Source of the DNA: Bradyrhizobium sp. CER78
Lineage (GTDB): Bacteria > Pseudomonadota > Alphaproteobacteria > Rhizobiales > Xanthobacteraceae
Reading direction: 5' to 3'
Length of the DNA stretch: 64,000 nt
Assembly (NCBI RefSeq): GCF_029846235.1
Contig: NZ_JARVWP010000021.1
Span: 1 to 64,000, forward strand
In this document: in pieces, positions 43,243-51,215 of the stretch
Numbering within the stretch: position 1 is the first letter of the stretch
Layout of the letters: every line of letters begins with the position of its first letter
Translations under genes and position numbers: made by a program
The notes under the pieces: model-generated
The model's input: only the letters and a program-made list of their open reading frames with translations
What the model was told of the DNA's origin: nothing
The model's database searches: none

Positions 43243-43602
43243 ATGCCGAAAATACTTCTCGCCGAAGACGACACCGATATGCGCCGCTTCCTGGTCAAGG
43301 CGCTCGAAAATGCGGGTTTCAAGGTCTCGCCGCACGACAACGGCATGTCTGCCTACCAGCGGCTGCGCGAGGAGCCGTTCGAAATGCTGCTGACCGATAT
43401 CGTGATGCCCGAGATGGACGGCATCGAGCTGGCGCGCCGCGCCTCGGAACTCGATCCCGATATCAAGATCATGTTCATCACCGGCTTCGCCGCGGTGGCC
43501 CTCAATTCCGATTCGGAGGCGCCGAAAAACGCCAAGGTGCTGGCCAAGCCCGTGCACCTCCGGGAATTGGTTAGCGAAGTGAATAAGTTGCTGGCGGCCT
43601 GA
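43243..43602 (+). CDS. cpdR: CpdR-type single-domain response regulator
   Basis: 119-aa receiver domain without output domain. The phospho-acceptor is Asp52 in LLTDIVMPEMDG, the acidic pair is in LLAEDDTDM, and the conserved Lys is in VLAKPVHL. In Caulobacter and Sinorhizobium, unphosphorylated CpdR directs ClpXP to cell-cycle substrates and the CckA-ChpT pathway switches it off. The C-terminal end is LLAA; a small-residue end is typical of this family and allows its own ClpXP turnover. Identity rests on the sequence, size and neighbourhood (amidohydrolase and mmgR). Confidence 0.85.
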   Translation: MPKILLAEDDTDMRRFLVKALENAGFKVSPHDNGMSAYQRLREEPFEMLLTDIVMPEMDGIELARRASELDPDIKIMFITGFAAVALNSDSEAPKNAKVLAKPVHLRELVSEVNKLLAA

Positions 43603-43630
43603 TTCGCCAAAAAACCTTCACTTTGTATCC

Positions 43631-43659
43631 TTGCCTGCCCCGCCGGTGTCCGTTATAGG
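43631..43659 (+). promoter_or_regulatory. Promoter of tRNA-Val
   Basis: -35 TTGCCT (43631-43636) and -10 TATAGG (43654-43659) with a 17-bp spacer. The tRNA starts 23 bp after the -10. Confidence 0.7.
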
Positions 43660-43681
43660 GACCCGATCCAAACATGGCTTT

Positions 43682-43756
43682 GGGTGCGTAGCTCAGCGGG
43701 AGAGCACTACCTTGACATGGTAGGGGTCACAGGTTCGATCCCTGTCGCACCCACCA
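43682..43756 (+). tRNA. tRNA-Val (anticodon GAC)
   Basis: Cloverleaf of 75 bases. The acceptor stem pairs GGGTGCG with CGCACCC; the anticodon arm is CTACC-TTGACAT-GGTAG, giving anticodon GAC; the T arm is ACAGG-TTCGATC-CCTGT. The 3' CCA is encoded. It reads GTC (and GTT by wobble). A promoter is visible upstream. No integrase or direct repeat marks an integrated element at its 3' end. Confidence 0.96.
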
Positions 43757-44305
43757 CGCTTCGCCCTGACGGGCTTCGCGTGGCGCAGCCACGCCGGAGA
43801 CCGCCAGCGAAGCGTGTCCGGCGTAGCTTGAACGAAGTGAAAGCGAAGACGGACGACGGCCGAAGCCCAACGGGCGCAGGCGGGCCTTTGGCCGCGAGCT
43901 TCGGCTCGGCAAGCCACGCTTCGCAATAGCGAGGCCGCGGTTTCGGATTCAATTGCCAAACAACTAGGCTCTCACTGTCATCACCCGCGAAAGCGAAAGC
44001 GGGTGATCCAGTATTCCAGAGGCGCCGGTGATTGAATCGATGGGCCGCGGCGTACTGGATCGCCCGGTCGAGCCGGGCGATGACAGCTTTGGTGGGGATG
44101 CAGCCTCGCACTCTCGCGATATGAATCGTCCGAGTCTTCCTCTTCGTCCACCCTCTCACTGATGCAAACGTTCGGCCCGTTCGTCGTCCGGTGACGTCCC
44201 GTAGAATTACGCCCGCGCTACTACGCGTCGTATTTCGGCTCTGGTGCTGATACGCCGTGGCATCGCGTCGACTGATCGACGCCTCCCGTTCCACCGGAAT
44301 TCGCC
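43757..44305. other. Intergenic region after tRNA-Val
   Basis: About 550 bases without a supportable gene. It holds a hairpin right after the tRNA (GCGTGGC-GCA-GCCACGC, 43778-43794), a GC-rich stretch of short inverted repeats to about 43930, and the composite palindrome at 43976-44086. Frames that open here are arginine-rich and look non-coding. Confidence 0.6.
43976..44086. repeat. Composite palindrome (TGTCAT...ATGACA), copy 2
   Basis: Same family as 23828-23931 but in the opposite orientation: a CACCCGC...GCGGGTG stem, ATCCAGTATTCCAGAGGC, then GGCGTACTGGATCGCCCGG and a second stem ending in GATGACA. The outer arms are TGTCAT and ATGACA. Confidence 0.8.
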
Positions 44306-44425
44306 GTGCACACCGCGCTGAGCCTGCTTTCGATCTGGGTGCTGATCAACATGCTGTTCGTCGTGGTGATGACGCCTGCGGAGCGCTCCCGTCAGTCCGA
44401 ACCAGGCGCGAGCGACGGGCCCTAA
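44306..44425 (+). CDS. Possible 39-aa single-helix membrane protein
   Basis: GTG start; the protein has a hydrophobic helix over about residues 4-25 (LSLLSIWVLINMLFVVVM), then a polar tail (TPAERSRQSEPGASDGP). The helix with a short polar tail is typical of real small membrane proteins, but there is no clear Shine-Dalgarno. Family unknown. Treat as tentative. Confidence 0.4.
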   Translation: MHTALSLLSIWVLINMLFVVVMTPAERSRQSEPGASDGP

Positions 44426-44483
44426 TCGCGTGAGGTTGGACTTCTCTGTTCTGGACGAATGAGCCGGCCGTGCGTCGTTGCGG

Positions 44484-44792
44484 TCAGAGAAGGCCCAGCT
44501 CATCAGCATGGTCGCGGCTGACTTGCCTCTTTCTGACGATTGCCAGCTCCCTGGCGCAAGCTTGAAACTCGCTTGTCCCGGAGTGCATCCCAAATTTCTC
44601 GCAGAAGCCGAGATTTTCGGCGAGGATCTCGCGATCGTGGCGTTCTTGCGCGGTCGCGCGCACGGCCGGCGCCTCGATCAAGGCCGCCCAAAAGCCGAAG
44701 GCGATCAGCGCAGCAAAGGATACAAAGGATACAAGATAAAAGAGCTGGTAACGTGCTGGGGTGCGCGCGGCAAGAGAGGCGGCGTCAACCAT
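44484..44792 (-). CDS. Small membrane-anchored protein with conserved-looking Cys residues
   Basis: 102-aa protein. One hydrophobic helix (about residues 18-42, rich in Phe/Ala/Leu), then a soluble region with ENLGFCEKFGMHSGTSEFQA and CARELAIVRKRQ, that is, two cysteines 17 residues apart. The soluble part would be periplasmic if the N-terminus is inside, so a disulfide is possible. Family name unknown, but the ENLGFCEKFG...F.AC pattern is one I recall from hypothetical proteins of this bacterial group. Confidence 0.65.
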   Translation of the reverse strand: MVDAASLAARTPARYQLFYLVSFVSFAALIAFGFWAALIEAPAVRATAQERHDREILAENLGFCEKFGMHSGTSEFQACARELAIVRKRQVSRDHADELGLL

Positions 44793-44947
44793 TGCTTTTC
44801 TCCAATACTCGACGATGAACGAATAGCCAAAGGGTTGCTACGTTTCTGGCTGTTGGCTCGGAGGCGCCGGCCATGTCGCTGTGAAGGATTGCGCGGGCAG
44901 GTTCATTCATCGCCTGGTCCGACCCGGTCATCGACGGATCTCGCGCG

Positions 44948-45928
44948 TCAGTCGATGTGGACATGCGCATCGCTAACGACCTTTTTCCACTTGTCGGATT
45001 CGGCCTTGATGAAGGTCATGAAGTCCTGGGTGGTGCCCACAGCCGGCTCGAAGCCGATCTCGGCGAGGCGTTTCTGAACCTCGGGCTGTGCCATTGCTTC
45101 AGCAATCTGGTCGTGCAGCAGGTCGACAATCGCCGTTGGGGTGCCGGCCGGCACCATGGCTCCGATCCAGAATCCGATCTCGTGGCCCTGGATGCCTTGC
45201 TCTTCGAGTGTCGGCACGTCGGGGACAACAGGCGAGCGCTTGTGAGCTGCGATCGCAAGACCGCGCAACTTGCCGTCCGCGATCAATGGCGCGACCGCCG
45301 TCACCACAATGGGAATGATCTGCGTATCGCCCGCGAGCGTCGCCTGCACGGCGGGCACGGCGCCCTGGAACGGGATAGCCACAACGTCGAGACCGTAGGT
45401 GAGCTTGAACAGCCATTCGGCGCCGAGATGCGGCGAGGTTCCATAACCCGGCGTCGCGTAATTGTACTTTCCGGGATTGGCCTTCAGGAGTGCAATGAGC
45501 TCCTGCATGCTGCTCGCCGGCAGCGATGGATTGACGGAAATCATCTCGGGCGCGGTGGCGATCTCGACGACCGGCGCAAAGTCCTTGAACGGGTCGAACG
45601 GCACCTTTGCCTTGACGGCAGGCTCGACGACGAAATCCTGATTCATCAGCAAGATCGTCCGGCCGTCCGCCGGCGCATGCGCCACCGCGGCAGCGCCGAT
45701 TGCGCCGCCGGCACCCGGCTGGTTCTCGACATAGTACCTCGCGCCCGCCTTTTCGGACAGCTTTTGCGCGACGATGCGGCCGACGAAATCTGCGGGGCCG
45801 CCAGCCGGATAGGGGACGACGATCTTGACTGGCCCCCCGTGGTTGCCGTCCGCCCCGCTGGCACAGTCGAATGCCGCGAGCGCGCTCACCAGCGACGCCA
45901 GCAAGAGGATGGATTTCCGCCCATTCAT
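44948..45928 (-). CDS. Tripartite tricarboxylate transporter (Bug/TctC) binding protein 2
   Basis: 326-aa exported protein. The signal peptide is at residues 1-26 (MNGRKSILLLASLVSALAAF then DCASGA). Family marks are KIVVPYPAGGPADFVGRIVA, VENQPGAGGAIGAAAV and GTPTAIVDLLHDQIAEAMA. An orphan periplasmic solute-binding protein for an unknown carboxylate; no TctAB genes nearby. It is divergent from the winged-helix-TPR regulator at 46074, with 145 bp between starts, so that regulator may control it. Confidence 0.88.
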   Translation of the reverse strand: MNGRKSILLLASLVSALAAFDCASGADGNHGGPVKIVVPYPAGGPADFVGRIVAQKLSEKAGARYYVENQPGAGGAIGAAAVAHAPADGRTILLMNQDFVVEPAVKAKVPFDPFKDFAPVVEIATAPEMISVNPSLPASSMQELIALLKANPGKYNYATPGYGTSPHLGAEWLFKLTYGLDVVAIPFQGAVPAVQATLAGDTQIIPIVVTAVAPLIADGKLRGLAIAAHKRSPVVPDVPTLEEQGIQGHEIGFWIGAMVPAGTPTAIVDLLHDQIAEAMAQPEVQKRLAEIGFEPAVGTTQDFMTFIKAESDKWKKVVSDAHVHID

Positions 45929-46073
45929 CGGTCTTCTCCCATTGGATTCACGGGGGCGTGCAGGGGCACCATAGGGAGCGCCGCACAAATCGTCCTGAAA
46001 GCCCGCTCCAATTCGGCTGAAATTGCGCTGAAGATTGGCTATCGTGAGCCGGAGTCACCTTCCTGAGGCTGCG

Positions 46074-47627
46074 ATGAACGGCTCCGCGACGACCAATCTT
46101 CAGTTCGGCCGGTTCACGCTGGACTTGGCGCGCGGCTGCCTTCGCGCCGACGGGCGGGATATCGAATTGCGGCCGAAGAGCTTTGAGGTGCTGCGCCATC
46201 TCGTCGAGAACGCCGAGCGGCTCCTCTCCAAGGAAGAAATCATCGGTGCGGTCTGGCCCAACGTCGTCGTGTCCGACGATTCGCTTGCGCGCTGCATGAG
46301 TGACGTTCGGCTTGCGCTCGGTGACGCCGAGCAGAGCATCATCAAGACGATCCCGAGACGGGGCTACATGGTAGCCGTGCCCGTCACACGTCCCATCGTC
46401 CGCGCGGGGCCGCCGCTTCCCGATCGCCCGTCGATCGCCGTTCTCCCGTTCACCAATCTCAGTGGCGACCCTCAGCAGGATTATTTCAGCGACGGCATCT
46501 CGGAGGACATTGTCACCAACCTGTCCAAATTTGCCGGCCTGTTCGTGATCGCGCGGCACTCGTCGTTCCGCTATCGCGGCGCCAATCTCGACGTGCGGCA
46601 GATCGGGGCAGAACTTGGCGTCCGCTACCTGCTGTTGGGCAGCGTCCGCCACGACGCCACGCGGGTTCGCATCACCGCCGAGTTCGTCGACGCAGCAACC
46701 GGCGAGCAGCTGTGGGCCGAGTATTATGACCGCGAGCTGACGGGCATTTTTGCAGTCCAGGATGAGGTAACCCAGAAAATCGTCGGAACCCTCGTTGCGC
46801 ATCTCTCGCGGTTCGAGGTCGAGCGCGCGATGGCCAAGCCGCCTGGCGCTTTCTCCGCCTATGACTATTGGTTGCGCGGCAACGCGATTATGAAGACCTT
46901 GCATGGCGATCCGACCGGGCAAAGAATCATCGCTGCCCGCTTATTCTTCGAGCAGGCCATCGCGGCAGACGGCAACTATGCGCCGCCGGTGCACGGCCTC
47001 GCCTCGACATGCCATGCGGCCTGGATCGAGCCCTACGAGATGCTGGCAGCGGAGTATCAGCAGCGGGCGACGCAGGAGCGGGGCCTGACGTTGGCGCAAA
47101 AGTCAGTCGAACTGGACCCGCATCTGCCCGATGCACGCGTGTCGCTTGCCCATATCTTGCGTTGGCTACACCGCACTGAAGAGAGCCAGGCGGAGTTCGC
47201 TCGCGGATATGAACTGAATCCGAATCTGGTGGACTATCGCTATGGGCTCGCGCTGATCCATTGGGGGCGCCTTGAAGACGGATTGGAGCACCTCGAACGG
47301 ATCATGAGGCTCGATCCCTTCCACCCGCCCGCCTGCCAGACCTTCCTGGGCAACGCATATTACTTCATCGGCCGCTATTCCGAAGCGATCGAAAGTCTTC
47401 GCGCAGCCGCGCGGCGCTTGCCTACCTTTCGTCCGACCTTCGTATGGCTTGCCGCCGCCGCGGCCCAACTTGGCAACCATGAGGAAGCCCAGGAGGCGGC
47501 CGCCGCCGTGCTTCGGCGTGATCCCGCGTTCACGATCGGAAAATGGCTTGAGCTGCACCGTTTTGCGAGGCAGGCCGATAGCGATCGCATCGCCGAGGGC
47601 TTGCGCAGGGCGAACTTTCCGGAGTGA
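46074..47627 (+). CDS. Winged-helix (OmpR/PhoB-type) regulator with TolB-like and TPR regions
   Basis: 517-aa protein. Residues 10-105 form a PhoB-type DNA-binding domain (GRFTLDLARGCLRADGRDIE, then SFEVLRHLVENAERLLSKEE and IKTIPRRGYMVAV). Residues about 120-250 (SIAVLPFTNLSGDPQQDYFS, GEQLWAEYYDRELTGIFAVQ) are the module also seen in the cyclase at 34424-36223, followed by TPR-like helices. No membrane helix, so unlike CadC it is cytoplasmic. The ATG at 46074 follows GAGG five bases upstream. Divergent from the TctC gene; probable local regulator. Confidence 0.88.
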   Translation: MNGSATTNLQFGRFTLDLARGCLRADGRDIELRPKSFEVLRHLVENAERLLSKEEIIGAVWPNVVVSDDSLARCMSDVRLALGDAEQSIIKTIPRRGYMVAVPVTRPIVRAGPPLPDRPSIAVLPFTNLSGDPQQDYFSDGISEDIVTNLSKFAGLFVIARHSSFRYRGANLDVRQIGAELGVRYLLLGSVRHDATRVRITAEFVDAATGEQLWAEYYDRELTGIFAVQDEVTQKIVGTLVAHLSRFEVERAMAKPPGAFSAYDYWLRGNAIMKTLHGDPTGQRIIAARLFFEQAIAADGNYAPPVHGLASTCHAAWIEPYEMLAAEYQQRATQERGLTLAQKSVELDPHLPDARVSLAHILRWLHRTEESQAEFARGYELNPNLVDYRYGLALIHWGRLEDGLEHLERIMRLDPFHPPACQTFLGNAYYFIGRYSEAIESLRAAARRLPTFRPTFVWLAAAAAQLGNHEEAQEAAAAVLRRDPAFTIGKWLELHRFARQADSDRIAEGLRRANFPE

Positions 47628-47702
47628 AGAGCATCCAGATATTTTCGTCCGAGTGCTTGCGCCGGCGGGTATGTCGCCCCCGGGCCGACCGAAAGCGGCG
47701 GC

Positions 47703-48539
47703 TCAGCGCGGCACGCCGCCGCCGCTCCAGGGTGAGGGCCGTGCCGGCGCGGCCGCGGCGCCGACCAGCGGACGCCGATTCCAGTCCAGCACGGAGTCGC
47801 TGTGCAGCTGCTCGACGACCCACAGGAAATACACCGAGGCGGGAATGCCGATCAGGTCGAACACGAGCATCGAGCCGCTGCCGTGGGTCGTGGCATCGAT
47901 CAGGTGGATCAATGCGCAGCTGAAGAACACGCCAGTCAAGGCCGCTCCAGACAGCGACCACACGCCGGTCGCAAGATAGCGGCGCACTTGATGGTCACCC
48001 AGATACCAGCCGACCAGGCCGTAGGTCACGGTCACGAACACGTTGGCGAAGAACGTGGCTGAGGCAACGTCGATCCAGCTGCCCGGCGTCGTCACGCGTG
48101 CGGCAAGCTCGGCCGACGTGCAAAGGAACGGGACGTATGCACCGGGCTGGGCCATCGCCCAGGCCGCGAGCCAGCCCGCGGTGATCGCGAACCCGCCGAC
48201 CAGCAGCATCGCGCGATGCGGCGAGAGCGCGATCAGTCGCTCGCCCTGGCCGCCCAACACCGTCTCGAACCGCAAGAACACGAATGTCAGTCCCGCCGGC
48301 AGCCCAAGCAGGGTGACGGCGAGCATCGACCAGGACACGCTCTCGCCCTGCAGCACCTGAAAGCCATGCACCAGATGATGCGGGCCGCAGCTCGCGGCCA
48401 TCATCGAAAACCCGATGCCGAAGCGGGACCAGCCGCGATAGCGATGCAGGCTGACCGTTTCCCACGCCGACAACAGCCCAAGGCCTGCGTAGGCCAGTCC
48501 GATCGCCAGATTGCTGAGGCCAATGACGAGGTACATCAT
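47703..48539 (-). CDS. Seven-helix membrane protein coupled to the GGDEF-EAL gene
   Basis: 278-aa integral membrane protein with seven hydrophobic helices and a soluble Pro-rich tail. Histidines sit in or near helices in CGPHHLVHGFQ and CALIHLIDATTHG, a pattern reminiscent of metal- or haem-binding membrane sensors. No family recognised. Its ATG overlaps the stop of the GGDEF-EAL gene (48536-48539), so the two proteins are made in a coupled way. It may be the sensor or membrane partner of that c-di-GMP enzyme. Confidence 0.75.
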   Translation of the reverse strand: MMYLVIGLSNLAIGLAYAGLGLLSAWETVSLHRYRGWSRFGIGFSMMAASCGPHHLVHGFQVLQGESVSWSMLAVTLLGLPAGLTFVFLRFETVLGGQGERLIALSPHRAMLLVGGFAITAGWLAAWAMAQPGAYVPFLCTSAELAARVTTPGSWIDVASATFFANVFVTVTYGLVGWYLGDHQVRRYLATGVWSLSGAALTGVFFSCALIHLIDATTHGSGSMLVFDLIGIPASVYFLWVVEQLHSDSVLDWNRRPLVGAAAAPARPSPWSGGGVPR

Positions 48540-50110
48540 CGCGAGACCGTCGCCTTGGTGCCCATCGGCGCCCCGATGTGATCGAGAAACTCATCGATGA
48601 AATAGTGATGGCCGCGCCGCACCGGCCCTTCGACGGGCTGCGCGGCGTGCAGCGCGCGTCCCGAACTTGGATGCCAGAGTGCCTTGGTCAGCATCGGCGC
48701 GATCTGTTCGGCAGCAACCGGCCGCGAGAAGAAATAGCCTTGGGCGACGTCGCAGCCCATGCGCAGCAGCATGGCGGCCTGCTCACTCCTCTCCACGCCC
48801 TCGGCGATGGTGTGCTTGCCCATCGCGTAGGCGAGGCTCAGGATCGATGACACGATCGCGGTATCGCCCGGCTCGCTGCTGAGACCGTCGATGAAGCTGC
48901 GGTCGATCTTCAGGACTTCCGCCGGCATGTCGCGCAGGCGCGACAGCGACGAGTGCTCGGTCCCGAAATCGTCGATCGCGACAAACACGCCAAGCTGCCG
49001 GATCTGATCGAGGACCTGGACGACCTCCTCCGGCGCGCTCATCATGACGCTTTCGGTGATTTCGAGGCACAGGGCGGTCGGATCGACGGCGGTCGTGGCG
49101 AGCACCTGGCGGAGCTCCTCGATGAAGGTCGGCTCCGCGATCTCGCGCGGCGACACGTTGACGGTCATGGCCAGCCGGCAGCCCGGCATCTGCCTCGTCC
49201 ACTCGGCGAGCTGGCGACAGGATTCCTGCAGCACCTGCCGTCCGATCTTGACGATGAGGCCGCATTCCTCGGCGACGGGAATGAAGTCGGCGGGCGAGAT
49301 GATGCCGCGCTCGGGATGCCGCCAGCGCACCAGCGCCTCGACACCCACCACGCATCCGTCCTTGAGGCGGACCTGCGGCTGATACTCGACGAACAGCTGT
49401 GATTCCCGCAGCGCCGCCCGCAGATCGGATTCGATCTGGACGCGCTTCTCGGCGCGGGCATGCAGCTCGTCGTTGAACTCCGCCAATCGCGCCCGGCCAC
49501 GGACCTTTGCGGCGTAGAGCGCGGTGTCCGCCTCGCGCAGCAATTGTTCGGCGCACTTCGTGCCGGGCTTGCAATGCGCGAGCCCCACGCTTGCCGAGAC
49601 CACGACTTCCTTGCCGGAGAGCAGGATCGGCTCGGCCAGCGCGGCGAGGATCCGCCGGCCGAGCGCTGCGCCGGAAGAATCCGAGGCGCGCGGATGCAGG
49701 ACGACCATCTCGTCGCCGCCGAACCGGCTCGCGGTATCTTCAGGTTCAAGACATGCAACGATGCGCCGGGCCATCTCGGTCAGCACCTTGTCGCCGCTGC
49801 TGTGGCCGAGCGAATCGTTGACGAGCTTGAAATTGTCGAGATCGACGAACAGCACCGCGACCCGCGCGCCGCCATCGGCCTCGCGCGCCAGCTCACGATC
49901 CAGCCGTTCGAGCAGCAGGCTGCGCGTCGGAAGCCCGGTCAGCTGGTCATGCGCCGCCGTGTGCATCAGGCGTGCAATCACGCCCCGCAGGCGCTCGACC
50001 TCCGAACTTGTCCCGGCCAACGAAACGGCGGGATCGTTCTCGACGCCAGAATGCAGTTCCCTGATCGTGGCCCCGAGCCGCATCGAAATATTGGGCCGCG
50101 GTCCAACCAT
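48536..50110 (-). CDS. GGDEF-EAL dual c-di-GMP protein with variant GGDEM site
   Basis: 524-aa cytoplasmic protein. After about 70 residues comes a GGDEF domain (HDQLTGLPTRSLLLERLDRE and DLDNFKLVNDSLGHSSGDK), whose signature is SRFGGDEMVVL, Met in place of Phe. The EAL domain has VEALVRWRHP, the Mg-binding EITESV, DDFGTEHSSLSRL (usually GTGYSSL) and the catalytic AEGVE. The EAL part looks active, so the protein is probably a c-di-GMP phosphodiesterase whose GGDEF half may bind GTP or retain activity. The ATG at 50110 follows GAGGAG/GGGG. Coupled to the downstream seven-helix gene. Confidence 0.9.
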   Translation of the reverse strand: MVGPRPNISMRLGATIRELHSGVENDPAVSLAGTSSEVERLRGVIARLMHTAAHDQLTGLPTRSLLLERLDRELAREADGGARVAVLFVDLDNFKLVNDSLGHSSGDKVLTEMARRIVACLEPEDTASRFGGDEMVVLHPRASDSSGAALGRRILAALAEPILLSGKEVVVSASVGLAHCKPGTKCAEQLLREADTALYAAKVRGRARLAEFNDELHARAEKRVQIESDLRAALRESQLFVEYQPQVRLKDGCVVGVEALVRWRHPERGIISPADFIPVAEECGLIVKIGRQVLQESCRQLAEWTRQMPGCRLAMTVNVSPREIAEPTFIEELRQVLATTAVDPTALCLEITESVMMSAPEEVVQVLDQIRQLGVFVAIDDFGTEHSSLSRLRDMPAEVLKIDRSFIDGLSSEPGDTAIVSSILSLAYAMGKHTIAEGVERSEQAAMLLRMGCDVAQGYFFSRPVAAEQIAPMLTKALWHPSSGRALHAAQPVEGPVRRGHHYFIDEFLDHIGAPMGTKATVSR

Positions 50111-50469
50111 CTCCTCGTCCCCACTACCAATCAAATATCCGGCGACGGTAGGCAGTCTGGAGTTTGCAAAAGGTTGCGTGAAGGCCGTCCGCGACTTTTG
50201 CGCGATAACGATTTGCAAGATGGTTACAAATCTACGATGGCGGCGCGGTCCATTTATTGAGACTTTCGTCGACGGTAAAAACACCGGGTTCCCGCGCCTG
50301 GCTCGGAACAAACGTGTTCGACGTTTGATCGGCATCCCGAATGGTTCCGAGCACGCGCAGGATCACGATGTCGCGGATGTTGCTGCCGCTGACGGCGCCA
50401 GCGTCATGCCCGACGAACCGCCGCGGGCATCCGCCATGCCCGCGCAATTCGGCGAGCTTCTACCCGGTC

Positions 50470-50868
50470 TCACCAACGATGCCAGCGATGATGCCAGCGG
50501 TGGTAGGGGCCGCCATAGAAGGCGTATGCCGGTCGAACCACGTGACGATAGCGGTAGCCGTAATAGGCCGGGCTGTATCCGCTATAATATGTCGTGGTGT
50601 AGCCGCCGCCCCAGCGATACGGCGCGTCGTAGCCGTAGTCGTAAGCGTAACCGGGCGCGTAGTAGGCGGGCGCGTAGTCATAGCCATAGCCGGGGTAGCC
50701 ATAGGCTGACGAGGCGAGGCCGCCGACGACTGCGCCGGCAATCAATCCGCCTGCGAGCGCGGGACCCCATCCTCCGTGTCCCCATCGTGCTTCGGCGGGC
50801 GCGGGGGCTGCGATAGCGCCCACCCCGAGCGCGCCGACTGTTGCAAGAACAAGGGCTGTTTTCCTCAT
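50470..50868 (-). CDS. Exported Gly/Tyr/His-rich small protein
   Basis: 132-aa protein with a signal peptide (MRKTALVLATVGALGVGAIA then APAPAEA). A hydrophobic Gly-rich stretch (GPALAGGLIAGAVVGGLASS) is followed by repeats rich in Tyr, Gly, Pro and Ala (YGYPGYGYDYAPAYYAPGYA) and a His/Arg/Trp-rich end. The GGLIAGAVVGGL segment is seen in glycine-zipper outer-surface proteins. Good GAGGAGG start site. Function unknown. It is divergent from the peptidoglycan-binding protein gene. Confidence 0.7.
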   Translation of the reverse strand: MRKTALVLATVGALGVGAIAAPAPAEARWGHGGWGPALAGGLIAGAVVGGLASSAYGYPGYGYDYAPAYYAPGYAYDYGYDAPYRWGGGYTTTYYSGYSPAYYGYRYRHVVRPAYAFYGGPYHRWHHRWHRW

Positions 50869-51215
50869 GACGTCCTCCTCGATAGTGATTGCCCAGCCGG
50901 TCAACGGGGCAGGGTGGCAATGGTTGCCAATCGCCACGCGCCTGCGGGAGGCGGCAATCGGTTCCTTGAGCGGGATCAGGACGATTCCGCCGCAGTTCCC
51001 CGATGCGAAATGTCGCGTCGAGCGCGTTTCTAGGAACGGCGAGGGCGGCGACGCTGTTTCTTCGTAACGCAGGTTCACTGGTCGAGTCGCGTGCACGCTT
51101 GCGCCGCGCATCTCACCGGCCCTGTTGGAAAGCGGCTTTTGCGGCGATAGCGCTGGTCATTACGTGCCAGCTTTCGCGAACCCGGTAGCCGTCGAACTTT
51201 TAGGAGGAATCCGCA

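Noticed and set aside
43682..44950. tRNA-Val as an integration site of a genomic island
   Set aside because: No integrase, no duplicated tRNA 3' end and no mobile genes follow; only repeats and ordinary genes are present.
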